NCBI GenBank assembly: GCA_000722615.1
Contig: JOKI01000008.1
Coordinates: forward strand, 31,335 to 95,334
From: Pseudorhizobium pelagicum
GTDB lineage: Bacteria > Pseudomonadota > Alphaproteobacteria > Rhizobiales > Rhizobiaceae
Direction of reading: 5' to 3'
Length of the DNA: 64,000 nt
In this document: one piece after another, positions 31,862-42,849 of the stretch
How positions within the stretch are numbered: the first letter of the stretch is position 1
Layout: each line of letters opens with the position of its first letter
The notes under the pieces: model-generated
The model's input: the letters and a program-made list of their open reading frames with translations, nothing else
Told to the model about the DNA's origin: nothing
Databases searched by the model: none
Position numbers and translations under genes: made by a program

Positions 31862-33760
31862 TGGATACCACGTCACGCGAGCCCCTCTCCTCCGTCGCCG
31901 AATATCTGGGACAGCAGGAAACCAAGTCGCTTCTGCGGTTCCTGACCTGCGGTTCGGTGGACGACGGCAAGTCGACCCTGATCGGACGTCTTCTCTATGA
32001 CACCAAGCGCATCTTCGAGGACCAGCTGGCGGCGCTGGAGCGCGACAGCGTCAAGCACGGCACCACCGGCGACGACATCGACTTCGCGCTGCTCGTGGAC
32101 GGCCTGGAGGCGGAGCGCGAACAGGGCATCACCATCGATGTCGCCTACCGCTTCTTCGCCACCGAGAAGCGCAAGTTCATCGTTGCCGATACGCCCGGCC
32201 ACGAGGAATATACTCGCAACATGGCCACGGGCGCCTCGACGGCGGATCTCGCGATCCTGCTGATCGACGCGCGCCAGGAGATCCTGCCGCAGACGCGACG
32301 CCATTCGCTGATCGCCTCGATGCTCGGCATCCGGCACGTCGTGCTGGCGGTCAACAAGATCGATCTCGTCGACTATGACGAGGCCGTCTTCCATCAGATC
32401 GTCTCCGACTACGCCGAGTTCTCAGCGAGCCTGGAATTTGCGACCGTGCTGCCGATCCCGATGTCGGCCCGTTTCGGCGACAATGTCATCCACCGCTCGG
32501 CGCACATGCCCTGGTATACGGGTCCGACGCTGCTGCAGCATCTGGAGACCGTGGCCGTCGACAACGAGTATCTCGACAAGCCCTTCCGCTTCCCCGTTCA
32601 GTATGTTTCCCGCCCGAACCTCGATTTCCGCGGCTTCGCCGGGCAGATCGCCTCGGGCAAGATCGCCGTGGGCGATCCGGTCGTGGTGGCAAAGTCGGGC
32701 AAGCTGACACGGGTCAAGGATATCGTCACCATGGACGGGTCCCTCACCGAGGCCCGCGAGGGCCAGGCGGTGACGATCGTGCTCGCGGACCAGGTCGAAG
32801 TCTCGCGCGGCAACATGCTGGTCACACCGGAAGAGCGGCCGGAGGTTGCCGACCAGTTTCAGGCGCGCGTCATCTGGTTCGATGCCAATCCGCTCATTCC
32901 GGGCCGCAGCTATATCCTGCGGACCGAATGCGAGAGCGTGACGGCCAACATCACCAGCCTGAAGCACAGCATCGACGTCCACACGTTCGCGCATACGGCG
33001 GCAAAATCACTCGCCATGAACGAATTCGGTGTGTGCAATCTGTCGCTGCAGGCGCCGATTGCCTTCGATGCCTACAAGGACAACCGGATCACCGGCAATT
33101 TCATCCTGATCGACCGCTTCACCAATGCGACGGTCGGCGCCGGGATGATCGATTTCCCGCTGCGCCGCGCCCAGAACATTCACTGGCAGGCGCTGGAGGT
33201 GAGCAAGCGCTCCCGATCCGAACTGATGCACCAGAAGCCCGCCGTGCTCTGGTTCACGGGGCTCTCCGGATCGGGCAAATCGACGATCGCCAACAATCTG
33301 GAGAAGCTGCTGCATGCAAGCGGTCGCCACACGGTTCTGCTGGATGGCGACAACGTTCGCCACGGGCTGAACCGCGACCTCGGCTTCACGGATGCCGACC
33401 GGGTGGAGAACATCCGTCGCGTCGCGGAGGTCGCAAGGCTGATGACGGAGGCCGGCCTCATCGTGATCGTCTCCTTCATCTCGCCGTTCCGTTCCGAACG
33501 CCAGCTTGCCCGCGACCTGATGGAGGCCGGCGAGTTCATCGAGGTGTTTGTCGATACGCCACTGGAAGAATGCGTGCGCCGCGATCCGAAGGGTCTCTAC
33601 AAGCGGGCGCTTTCCGGCGACATCCGCAACTTCACCGGCATCGATTCGCCCTATGAACCGCCCGAGAACCCGGAAATCCACCTCAGGACGGTCGGCGCGG
33701 ATCCGGAACTGCTTGCAGTGCAGCTCCAGACATTCCTGGAACAGCAGCGACAGGCACCTG

Positions 33761-33774
<14 letters not shown>
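31861..33774 (+). CDS. cysNC: Bifunctional sulfate adenylyltransferase subunit 1 / adenylylsulfate kinase
   Basis: 637 residues from ATG 31861. Residues about 1-440 are the EF-Tu-like GTPase Cys[29 protein letters not shown], then two beta barrels. Residues about 455-637 are the APS kinase CysC: P-loop [24 protein letters not shown] and [17 protein letters not shown] hydrolysis drives APS formation, and the kinase part converts APS to PAPS. This NodQ-type fusion is known in rhizobia, where PAPS mainly serves sulfotransferases. The start of the next gene overlaps its end. Confidence 0.96.
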
Positions 33775-34584
<810 letters not shown>

Positions 34585-34588
<4 letters not shown>

Positions 34589-35259
34589 TGGACCCAGCCC
34601 TCCGAGCGCGTGAAGTAGGCGTCGGCTTTGTCAATGGGCTGCACGGGTTTCGCAGGTACGCCCCCGTAGAGATGCCAGGAAAGATCGAAAGATTTGGCAA
34701 GAACTGCGCCGGCAGCCAGAACACTGTGATCAGGCAGCACCGCCCCTTTCAGAACAACAGAAGCCGTGCCGACAAAGCAGTACTCGCCGATGGCGATCGG
34801 TCCCAAGGTCTGTCGGGATTCCCGAAGATCAATCGAGTGCGTCAGGAACTGTGAACGCCACCCTGCAATGGTCGTGAAGGCGCCTATCTCCACTCTGGAC
34901 GAACAGTCGAAGAGATGGCGATTGGTAATGGCCGCATGAGCACCAAGCAGGAGAGAGCGGTCGGAGAACTCTGCATCGTCTCGGAACGAGCCTCGTGATG
35001 CGCAAGAAATCCAGTTGAGATTTCCTATAACCGAATTGGCGCCAAGACGCAGAACATCAAGCGACGTAACGATGTTCAGATGCCCGATCACTGCCCCCTC
35101 GTCCAACTGGACAACACGAGCACCTACGACAGAGAACCCGATGCGGGCACCAGGTCCGATCTGGAACCCAAGAAAAGCCTTCAACGCTTGCTTGCGCAGA
35201 AACCACGGAGCAAAAAAGAGTAAGACCTGAATCAGTAGTCTGATCTTTGCATTTTTCAC
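34585..35259 (-). CDS. Left-handed beta-helix acyltransferase (likely O-acetyltransferase for a surface glycan)
   Basis: 224 residues from a GTG start at 35259 that overlaps the sulfotransferase stop (GTGA). Hexapeptide-type repeats occupy the centre and C-terminus (IGHLNIVT, LGANSVIGNLNW, IGEYCFVGTASVVLKGAVLPDHSVLAAGAVL), ending with YGGVPAKPV, the hallmark of WcaF/NodL-like O-acetyltransferases using acetyl-CoA. The acceptor is unknown; the neighbours suggest a polysaccharide. G+C content is well below that of the flanking genes (one 60-base line at 35161 has 30 G+C), suggesting transfer. Confidence 0.82.
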
Positions 35260-36095
35260 TTGCTAGGAGCTCCGGAGTTGGACGCCTGTGATGTGGACTT
35301 TCCTTCGCCAATCTTCCCGCTACGAAAGGTGAAGCTTCTCTTTGATCGGGACGCTCTTTCGATTTCCTCCACCACAGAGGGATCCGGCCGCAAACCTACA
35401 TGGGCAACGATCTTCTTTATGCTGTCTATTCTCTTTTCCTGAGAGCCGCCGCCCCTCATGCCGACGAGGTCCTCGAAAGCGAGAACAAGTTTCTCGCTAC
35501 TTTCTTCATTTGCCCATCCGTCATAGGCCTTGAAGATGTCTGCAATTGAATCAAGGCAGGGATCGCCAGGAAACCGTGGAGGAATTCCCTTTTCTATGGC
35601 GTCACGCCTCTCTTCGTCTGTCGCATATTCACGCATCAACCGCTCGTGGATGTAGATGCGTTTAAGTCCTTTTATGTAATGAAGATTCGAATTTACGATG
35701 TCCTTCGGACTTCTCGTAATGAAGACGACTTTGAAGTTCATATCCCTGAGAGCTGCGGCAATCTCAGGATTCCATGGCAGATGCCCCGTTGCAATTTGAC
35801 CCGCACGGACTTCCGAAAGCAGCCGTTTGAATCTCGCAACGTCGGCTTTGAAATCTGCGATGGGAGCAAGGCGCTCTTTTCCGCTGTGGACGTCCCACAT
35901 ATCGATGTGCAGCCGTGACTGCATCAGTCCCGGCACCTCTTCGATGATCGCGGTGGCAAGGTGCGTGCCTGCCTTCGGGATCGAATTGATGAACACCTTC
36001 GGCCCCTGGCGCCAGACCATGGAGCGGGCATAGGCCCGGTAGGTCTTCAGCAGAACGCGCCGCAAGGTCGCATTCTGGAAAAAGTGCTTGGACAT
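35256..36095 (-). CDS. PAPS-dependent sulfotransferase domain protein
   Basis: 279 residues. The PAPS 5'-phosphosulfate loop is FINSIPKAGTHLATAI at about residues 36-51; the 3'-phosphate site is VVFITRSPKDIVNSNLHYIK at about 120-140. These place it in the Sulfotransfer_1 family, which moves sulfate from PAPS to hydroxyl or amino groups of carbohydrates. The usual C-terminal RKGxxGDWKNxFT element is only partly kept (FRSGKIGEGKSTSQ), and the protein stops soon after. DNA is A+T-rich (23 G+C in the 60 bases from 35641). Its PAPS source is encoded next door by cysDNC. Confidence 0.85.
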   Translation of the reverse strand: MSKHFFQNATLRRVLLKTYRAYARSMVWRQGPKVFINSIPKAGTHLATAIIEEVPGLMQSRLHIDMWDVHSGKERLAPIADFKADVARFKRLLSEVRAGQIATGHLPWNPEIAAALRDMNFKVVFITRSPKDIVNSNLHYIKGLKRIYIHERLMREYATDEERRDAIEKGIPPRFPGDPCLDSIADIFKAYDGWANEESSEKLVLAFEDLVGMRGGGSQEKRIDSIKKIVAHVGLRPDPSVVEEIERASRSKRSFTFRSGKIGEGKSTSQASNSGAPSK

Positions 36096-36098
36096 GGA

Positions 36099-37400
36099 TC
36101 AGTCCTTCATGTTGGACGTGCGGTAAAGCTTCAGGATCTGCCACCCCTGCCCCGAAAAGATGAGGGCAGCGCCGGCCAGAGAGGCCAGGGCCGCGCCCGC
36201 TGCACCCATCGCATCGATAAGGACAAGGTTCAGGCCCGCGTTGACCGCGAGCCCGAGAAGGCTGAAAACACCATAGGAACGGCCCTGGCCGTTGGCAATC
36301 AGCAGGCTGGCGCAGGGTATCGAAAGCGCCGTCAGGGTCTGAACGATCGCCAGAACCTGCAATGTCGATCCCGCCGGGGCATACTGGGCGCCGTAGGCGA
36401 GCGTCATGATCTCGTCGGAAAAGATGAAAAGCAAAATGCTTGCCGGCACCGAGGTCGCCAGTGCGAAGATGCTCGACAGGCCGAATGCCCGCCACATGGC
36501 CGCAAGCCGGCCGGACGCATGCATCTCGCTCAGCATCGGTGTCATCACCGTCATCAGCATGACCTGGGGAAACGTCACCAGATAGGTCAAGCGGTAGGCG
36601 GATCCGTAGTAGCCGGTCTCCTCGAACCCCGCGAGGGGACCGAGCATCAGGATGTCCATCCGATCCATGACCAGCTTCGACAGGAGACCGAGGAGAAGCG
36701 GAAAGGCCATCCCCATCCAGACCGCAGGCTGCCCCTGTGCCGGTGCCGCCCAGACCTCCCTTGGCGTGGCACGCCAGAGCGCCACGGTGGCCGCCGCCGC
36801 CGCCAGGGCCGTCGAGATGGCCAACAGGATGACCGCATGCCGGGCATCCGCGACGACGCCGATGACCAGGGCCGCGATCAGAATGAGCGGCGGAACCCCC
36901 TCGTCGAGCAGGATCCCGAGTGCGGGGCGACGGGCGCCGGCGAGCTGGCTGCGACGGGCCAGATTGATTGCACTGGGGATGATCAGGACAAGGGCCATCC
37001 CCAGACCGATCGCGATCTCGGACCGGGCACCGGGAAAGAGCGACAGCGAAGCGACAATCGCGGTTGCGACCACAGCCGCCGAGAGCACCACGATATCGCC
37101 CCACCGCAGCAGCGATCGCAGCGACGACCAGTCGCTCTGCGCCCGAAAGGACGGAATGAGCCGCGACATCAGCATCGGCCAGCCGAGGCCGGCAGTCTGC
37201 GCGATCAGCATCGCGCAGCCGGTCGCGAAGGTGAACTGACCATACCCCTCCGGCGACAGGTGCCTCGCCACCAGGATCGTCATCACGAAGATGAGCAGCC
37301 GCGTGGCTATTCCGGCGGCGAACGTACTGACGATGGCATGCGAGGATCGAGCCCTGGCAATGATCGGGCCCATGACGTTAGAAAAACCTTGAGGCACCAT
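36099..37400 (-). CDS. Polysaccharide flippase (Wzx/MATE-like, MviN superfamily)
   Basis: About 433 residues from ATG 37400; starts at 37373 (MGPIIAR) or a GTG at 37454 are also possible because no site has an ideal ribosome-binding sequence. It has 12 or so hydrophobic helices; the N-terminal VARHLSPEGYGQFTFATGCA is typical of the Polysacc_synt family, which flips lipid-linked glycan units across the inner membrane. It lies three bases before the sulfotransferase gene, so the three genes form an operon. Its own G+C is close to the genome level, unlike its two downstream partners. Confidence 0.85.
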   Translation of the reverse strand: MVPQGFSNVMGPIIARARSSHAIVSTFAAGIATRLLIFVMTILVARHLSPEGYGQFTFATGCAMLIAQTAGLGWPMLMSRLIPSFRAQSDWSSLRSLLRWGDIVVLSAAVVATAIVASLSLFPGARSEIAIGLGMALVLIIPSAINLARRSQLAGARRPALGILLDEGVPPLILIAALVIGVVADARHAVILLAISTALAAAAATVALWRATPREVWAAPAQGQPAVWMGMAFPLLLGLLSKLVMDRMDILMLGPLAGFEETGYYGSAYRLTYLVTFPQVMLMTVMTPMLSEMHASGRLAAMWRAFGLSSIFALATSVPASILLFIFSDEIMTLAYGAQYAPAGSTLQVLAIVQTLTALSIPCASLLIANGQGRSYGVFSLLGLAVNAGLNLVLIDAMGAAGAALASLAGAALIFSGQGWQILKLYRTSNMKD

Positions 37401-37454
37401 TTTCCCCGCACCGCTGTCTTCCGTCCACGTGAATTCTTCCTTCGCAAAGCACAC

Positions 37455-38004
37455 ACACGATATTCACAGTCACCTCGGACGGAATGATCGGCGCGTACAG
37501 AACAGTAACTTTTCAGCGTGGCGACGGCAAAGTTTCATGAGCAACGAATCCGCCTTTGTGGAAAAAAATCAAAATATACTTAAATACCGGGCGCGCTTTC
37601 CAATCAGAGCACCTGTATAGAAGCACACCCGCCGAATAGAAACACTCAAATTAAAGAGCACACCCATAATTAACGCGCTACACGCGAACTATGGGGTACA
37701 GAGCTTATGTGGCCGTATTCGTTGGAGGTCCTGACACGCAGCAGCGCCGCGGTTTCGCCCCTCCCCACAGAGCGACGGATGCTGAAGCATCACCGAATGA
37801 AGTCGCCCGTGAGGCTGCTTCACCCGGTTTATGGCTGGCCTGGAATCGCAGTTAAACCTGCTGGTTCCGCTCTTCTTCTTGCTGTGGAGCGGAGGGGCCG
37901 TCGACGGCCGCGGTTTTGCGCGCATGCAGGCGAGCCAGCAGCGGTGACGGACGGCTTACAGAAGGGGAAATGCGTGGCACAGGCCTACGCCTGAGAAGAT
38001 GAAT
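37455..38004. other. 550-base region with no recognised gene between the flippase and tRNA-Thr
   Basis: The half next to the flippase (about 37530-37690) is very A+T-rich and likely contains the promoter of the glycan operon. The other half is GC-rich; on the minus strand it can form GAAGCA...TGCTTC (about 37780-37823) and GGTTTA...TAAACC (about 37828-37860) stems, so a structured RNA is conceivable. Reading frames of 60-95 codons here show no family features. Confidence 0.4.
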
Positions 38005-38080
<76 letters not shown>

Positions 38081-38116
38081 ATTTCCAATGCCGTCGAGTT
38101 ACCAGATTCTGCTTTC

Positions 38117-38145
38117 CTGTAAAGCGAAAAATTGCGTTTTGTCGA
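38117..38145 (-). promoter_or_regulatory. Candidate promoter of tRNA-Thr
   Basis: On the minus strand TCGACA (38145-38140), 17 bases, TTACAG (38122-38117). A transcript would start near 38109, about 30 bases before the mature tRNA. The -10 box is only a fair match. Confidence 0.4.
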
Positions 38146-38252
38146 GATCTCCGGCTCCCGGGGTAGCCGATCGGGAGTACCAGTTCAGGCGCAAAGCGCT
38201 TGTCTTCAAAGGATTTTTGCGGGTAGGTATGGCCGCTAATACGAGGCGAGCC

Positions 38253-39026
38253 ATGTCGAACCCAGCCAAGTCCCTCTCTTTCTGTGCGTCCTCCGCCCCC
38301 GAGGCTCTTGCTGCGCGCGAGGAGCTGATCGGCATCTACGGCAATATCTCCGACAATGACGCCGACGTCGTCGTGGCGCTGGGAGGCGACGGCTTCATGC
38401 TGCACACGCTGCATGGCACGATGAGCTCGGGCAAGCCCGTCTATGGCATGAACTGCGGCTCCGTGGGCTTCCTGATGAACGACTACCGCACCGAGAACCT
38501 GCGGGAGCGGATCGAGGTCGCGGTGGAGAACACGCTGCATCCCCTGCAGATGAAGACGACCAACGCCGACGGCACAAGCTCCATCGCATTGGCCATCAAT
38601 GAGGTCTATCTGTTCCGGCAGTCCTACCAGGCCGCCAAGCTGCGCGTCGAGATCGACGGCCAGGTGCGGCTCGACGAGCTGATCTGCGACGGGCTGATGA
38701 TCGCCACACCGGCGGGATCGACGGCCTACAATCTTTCGGCCCATGGGCCGATCCTGCCGCTCGAAGCGCCGCTGCTGGCCATGACGCCGGTCAGCGCCTT
38801 CCGGCCGCGCCGCTGGCGGGGCGCCCTTCTGCCCAATCAGGTCCGCGTCGACATCCACATTCTGGAGCCCGACAAGCGCCCGGTGAACGCGGTCGCCGAC
38901 AACATGGAGGTGAAGTCGGTGCTGCACGTAGAGATCGCCCAGTCCCAGGAGATGACGGCGCGCATCCTGTCCGATCCGGACCACTCCTGGTCGGACCGCA
39001 TCGTGGCCGAGCAGTTCAACAACTGA
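38253..39026 (+). CDS. nadK: NAD kinase
   Basis: 257 residues from ATG 38253 (SNPAKSLSFCAS), preceded by GAGG; an ATG eight codons earlier is the alternative, and the frame extends back into the tRNA-Thr promoter area. ATP-NAD kinase motifs: VVALGGDGFML (GGDG), AINEVYLFR and ATPAGSTAYNLSAHGPIL. It phosphorylates NAD to NADP and is the only usual source of NADP. It converges with prfB across a bidirectional terminator. Confidence 0.95.
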   Translation: MSNPAKSLSFCASSAPEALAAREELIGIYGNISDNDADVVVALGGDGFMLHTLHGTMSSGKPVYGMNCGSVGFLMNDYRTENLRERIEVAVENTLHPLQMKTTNADGTSSIALAINEVYLFRQSYQAAKLRVEIDGQVRLDELICDGLMIATPAGSTAYNLSAHGPILPLEAPLLAMTPVSAFRPRRWRGALLPNQVRVDIHILEPDKRPVNAVADNMEVKSVLHVEIAQSQEMTARILSDPDHSWSDRIVAEQFNN

Positions 39027-39101
39027 GATCGCACAAGCCGCGCTTGAGGCCGGGCCAACTGACGCCAAGCGTCATTCCAGCGCGTTCCCCCCCTAAAATG
39101 C

Positions 39102-39133
39102 AGAAGAGCGGCCGTCGATGCGGCCGCTCTTCT
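39102..39133. terminator. Bidirectional terminator between nadK and prfB
   Basis: Perfect 13-bp stem AGAAGAGCGGCCG with its complement and a six-base loop. T-rich sequence lies on both sides (CATATCATCG on plus, GCATTTTAG on minus). It is 75 bases after nadK and 26 bases after prfB. Confidence 0.85.
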
Positions 39134-39158
39134 CATATCATCGTCCGGCCCAGGGCTG

Positions 39159-40290
39159 TCAGTCGACGTCGTCGATGCCAGCGTCGGCCTTGCCGCTGAT
39201 CCGGTGGGCAAGAGCCGCTTCCATGAAGGGATTGAGGTCGCCGTTCAGGACATCGTCCGGCGCGGAGCTCTCCACCCCGGTGCGCAGGTCCTTGACCATC
39301 TGGTAGGGCTGCAGCACGTAGGAGCGGATCTGGTGCCCCCAGCCGATCTCGGTCTTGGACGCGGCTTCGGCATTGGCCGCCTCTTCCCGCTTCTTCAACT
39401 CTGCTTCGTACATGCGGGCACGCAACATCTCCCAGGCCTTGGCCTTGTTCTTGTGCTGCGAACGCTCCTGCTGGCAGGACACCACGATGCCGGTCGGAAT
39501 GTGCGTGATGCGGACGGCCGAGTCGGTGGTGTTGATGTGCTGGCCGCCGGCGCCCGAGGCCCGGAAGGTGTCGATGCGGCAGTCGCTCTCGTTGATGTCG
39601 ATGTTGATCGAGTCGTCGACGACCGGATAGACCCAGACCGACGAGAACGACGTGTGCCGCCGCGCATTCGAGTCATAGGGCGAGATCCGCACGAGGCGGT
39701 GCACGCCCGATTCGGTCTTCATCCAGCCATAGGCATTGTGGCCCTTGATCAGGATCGTCGCGGACTTGATGCCGGCCTCTTCGCCGTCGTGCATTTCCAG
39801 GATCTCGACCTTGTAGCCGGAGCGTTCGGCCCAGCGGGTGTACATGCGCAGCAGCATGTTGGCCCAGTCCTGGGACTCGGTTCCGCCAGCGCCGGAATGG
39901 ACTTCGACATAGGTGTCGTTGCCGTCGGCCTCGCCGGACAGCATCGCCTCGACCTGTTGACGGTCCGATTCGGCCTTCAGGGTCTTCAGGGCGTCCTCGG
40001 CATCCTTGACAACGCTCTCGTCGCCCTCTTCCTCGCCCATCTCGATCAGCTCGATGTTGTCGTTCAGCTGCTGCTCGAGGCGCTTGACGCCGGCAATGCT
40101 GTCATCGAGCTGCTGGCGCTCGCGCATCAGCTTCTGGGCTTCGGTGGCATCGTTCCAGAGGTTGGGATCCTCTGCCTTGTTGTTCAGCCAGTCCAGCCGT
40201 CGTACCGCCTGATCCCAGTCAAAGATGCCTCCTCAGCAGGCTTATGGCCTGCTTGATTTCGTCGACGACGCCAATGATTTCAGCCCGCAT
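39159..40290 (-). CDS. prfB: Peptide chain release factor 2 with programmed +1 frameshift
   Basis: 376 residues when the frameshift is included. The first frame begins at ATG 40290 ([14 protein letters not shown]) and runs 23 codons to an in-frame TGA at 40221-40219. A +1 shift at CTT TGA C then gives [14 protein letters not shown] and continues to 39159. The GGQ loop is [10 protein letters not shown]. The stop-codon recognition tripeptide is SPY ([12 protein letters not shown]), a variant of the E. coli SPF that I believe is usual in alphaproteobacteria. It releases peptides at UGA and UAA. Confidence 0.95.
40218..40233 (-). promoter_or_regulatory. RF2 autoregulatory +1 frameshift site
   Basis: On the minus strand: AGGAGG (40233-40228), three bases, then CTT TGA C. 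The internal Shine-Dalgarno-like element three bases before the slippery CTT and the UGA stop are exactly the parts of the E. coli RF2 signal. When RF2 is scarce, ribosomes pause at UGA and slip forward, making more RF2. Confidence 0.95.
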
Positions 40291-40392
40291 GGGTATTTCT
40301 TACTCTCGCTTGATTGGAAGACGGGGTGGACATAGTTGCGCCGGCCGCGGATGTAAAGGCCGCGCCGGCGCAGAGATATCCCTTGGTTCAGG

Positions 40393-42849
40393 CTAGAAGA
40401 GGCCGGCCGCACCGGATGTGACCGCCTGCTGCGCCTGCGGAGAGGTCTCGAGGATCTCTTCCGGTGGCAGGTACTCGCCCTCGCCGATGACGGCAAAGAC
40501 GTCGGCCGGGCCGGTTCCGGGCTTGAAGGCTTCCACGATCGTATCCGGTTCGCCTTCGAAGGCCATCATGCCCGTCGTCCGATTGACCGGGATGAACTGC
40601 ATCCCTTCAGGCACAAGGAATTTCTCCGCCGGCAGATGCTTGACCGCCTTCTCCATGAAGTCAGCGAAAATCGGCGCAGCAAGCCCGCTGCCGGTGCTGC
40701 CGCGACCAAGCGGTGCCGGCGTGTCGAAGCCGACGTAGACACCGGCCACGAGGTTGGGCGTGAACCCGACGAACCAGGCATCCTTCTCGTCGTTGGTGGT
40801 GCCCGTCTTGCCGGCAACCGGACGATCCGAAATGTTGATCTTGCCGGCCGCGGTTCCGCGCTTGACCACGCCTTCCATCATCGAGGTGATCTGGTAGGCG
40901 GTCATCGGGTCGAGGACCTGCTCTCGGTTGTCGACCAGGGTCGGCTCGTCCTGGCCCGTCCAGGCCGTGGCATTGCAGCCGTCGCAGGTGCGCTCCTCGT
41001 GGCGGAAGATCGTGTTGCCATAGCGGTCCTGGATACGGTCGATGACGGTCGGCTTGATCTGCTTGCCGCCATTGGCAATCACGGCGTAGGCGGAAACCAT
41101 GCGCAGCACGGTAGTTTCCCCGGAGCCAAGGGACATGGCCAGCACCGGCAGCATGTCGTCATAGATGCCGAAGCGCTCCGCATATTCCGCCACAAGCTCC
41201 ATGCCCATGTCCTGCGCCAGCCGCACGGTCATCTGGTTGCGGGACTTCTCGATCCCAAGCCGCAGGGTCTGCGGGCCGGCCGATCCGCCGCCGTAGTTTT
41301 CCGGTCGCCACACCTGGCCGCCCGAAACCATTTCGATCGGCGCATCGAGGATCACCGAAGCGGGCGTATAGCCGTTGTCGAGCGCGGCCGCGTAGACGAA
41401 CGGCTTGAAGGAGGAGCCCGGCTGACGCATCGCCTGCGTCGCGCGGTTGAATTCCGACTGCGCATAGGAAAAGCCGCCTGTCATGGCCAGCACGCGGCCG
41501 GTGTTGGGGTCCATGGCGACGAAACCGCCCTGCACCTTCGGCGGCTGGCGCAGGCGATAGCTGCCTTCCTCGTCGGCGATCGGCTCGACATAGACAACGT
41601 CGCCCGGCTCGAGAACGCCTTCCGGCGATTTCGCCGTCTTCCGCTCGCCCGCGGCGTCGCGGTAGGCCCACTTCATGTTCTCGGCTTTGATCACGCCCAT
41701 CTTGCGTGCTTCATCAACCTTGTCGCCGGCATCCGTGGAAGGCTGCAGCCCGATATCGACTTCCTTGCTCGAGACGGCAATCACCACCGCGACCTGCCAT
41801 TCCGGCACATCGCGAAGGCTTGGTACCTTGGCGAGCTCCGGTCCCCAGTCGCCGCTCACGGCGATCCTGGAGAGCGGTCCACGGAAGCCGCGCCGCTCGT
41901 CGTACTGGACGAGGCCATTGTGGAGAGCGGCACGCGCCAGAACCTGGAGTTCCGGATCCAGCGAGGTGCGGACGGAAAGGCCGCCTTCGTAGAGCGTGTC
42001 GTCGCTGTATTTCTCGATGATCTCGCGACGGACCGCCTCGGCGAAATATTCAGAGGCCGCAAGATGCGAACCACCGGTCCTCGGCTTCACGCCAAGTGGC
42101 TGCTGCTTGGCCTCGGCCGCATCGGCTGGCGTGATGTAGCCATTTTCGGCCATCCGATCGACGACCCAGTTGCGGCGCTCGATGGCCGCGGCTTCGCGCC
42201 GGTACGGGTGGTAGTTGTTGGGGCCCTTCGGCAGGGCCGCCAGATAGGCGGACTCGGCGATGGTCAGCTCGGTCACGGACTTGTCGAAGTAGGTCAGCGC
42301 CGCCCCGGCGATGCCGTAGGAATTCAGGCCGAAGAAGATCTCGTTCAGGTAGAGCTCGAGGATCTTGTCTTTCGAATAGGTCTGCTCGATGCGGAAGGAC
42401 AGAATGGCTTCCTTGACCTTGCGGTCGATGGTCTGGTCGTTGCTGAGCAGGAAGTTCTTCGCCACCTGCTGGGTGATCGTCGATGCGCCTTCCGGCCGGC
42501 GACCGGAACCGATGTTCTGGAGGTTGTTGACGATGGCGCGCGCCAAGCCCGCCGGATCGACGCCCGGATGATTGTAGAAATTCTTGTCTTCGGCCGAAAG
42601 AAAGGCCGCCTTGACCCGGTCCGGGATCGCCTGGATCGGCAGGAAGAGACGCCGCTCGCGGGCATATTCGGCCATCAGGGCGCCATTGCCCGCATGGACG
42701 CGGGTGGCGACGGGCGGCTCGTAGGAATTCAGAACCTCGTAATTGGGCAGATCCCGGGAAACGCCGGCGAGATAAATCGCGGCGACGACGGCAACGCCCA
42801 GAAACAGAACGCATGCCAATCCAAAGAAATACCCAATAAGTCTGATCAT
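40393..42849 (-). CDS. mrcA: Class A penicillin-binding protein 1A
   Basis: 818 residues from ATG 42849 (MIRLIGYFFGLACVLFLGVA), which gives one N-terminal membrane anchor. The GT51 glycosyltransferase domain at about 50-230 shows SAEDKNFYNHPGVD and GASTITQQVAKNFLL. The transpeptidase has SSFKPF (SxxK), KSRNQ (SxN) and GKTGTT (KTG). It polymerises and cross-links peptidoglycan. An OB-like insert lies between the domains, as is usual for PBP1a. The next gene upstream is a cell-wall amidase. Confidence 0.96.
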   Translation of the reverse strand: MIRLIGYFFGLACVLFLGVAVVAAIYLAGVSRDLPNYEVLNSYEPPVATRVHAGNGALMAEYARERRLFLPIQAIPDRVKAAFLSAEDKNFYNHPGVDPAGLARAIVNNLQNIGSGRRPEGASTITQQVAKNFLLSNDQTIDRKVKEAILSFRIEQTYSKDKILELYLNEIFFGLNSYGIAGAALTYFDKSVTELTIAESAYLAALPKGPNNYHPYRREAAAIERRNWVVDRMAENGYITPADAAEAKQQPLGVKPRTGGSHLAASEYFAEAVRREIIEKYSDDTLYEGGLSVRTSLDPELQVLARAALHNGLVQYDERRGFRGPLSRIAVSGDWGPELAKVPSLRDVPEWQVAVVIAVSSKEVDIGLQPSTDAGDKVDEARKMGVIKAENMKWAYRDAAGERKTAKSPEGVLEPGDVVYVEPIADEEGSYRLRQPPKVQGGFVAMDPNTGRVLAMTGGFSYAQSEFNRATQAMRQPGSSFKPFVYAAALDNGYTPASVILDAPIEMVSGGQVWRPENYGGGSAGPQTLRLGIEKSRNQMTVRLAQDMGMELVAEYAERFGIYDDMLPVLAMSLGSGETTVLRMVSAYAVIANGGKQIKPTVIDRIQDRYGNTIFRHEERTCDGCNATAWTGQDEPTLVDNREQVLDPMTAYQITSMMEGVVKRGTAAGKINISDRPVAGKTGTTNDEKDAWFVGFTPNLVAGVYVGFDTPAPLGRGSTGSGLAAPIFADFMEKAVKHLPAEKFLVPEGMQFIPVNRTTGMMAFEGEPDTIVEAFKPGTGPADVFAVIGEGEYLPPEEILETSPQAQQAVTSGAAGLF

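Noticed and set aside
37689..37994. Two opposite reading frames of about 80-95 codons in the tRNA-Thr gap
   Set aside because: No recognisable features, and each overlaps the other; treated as non-coding.
39204..40256. Plus-strand frame opposite prfB
   Set aside because: Antisense shadow; prfB on the minus strand explains the region, including the frameshift.
40127..40290. prfB as a frameshifted pseudogene
   Set aside because: The CTT TGA C site with AGGAGG at the right spacing is the known RF2 control signal, so the break is programmed.
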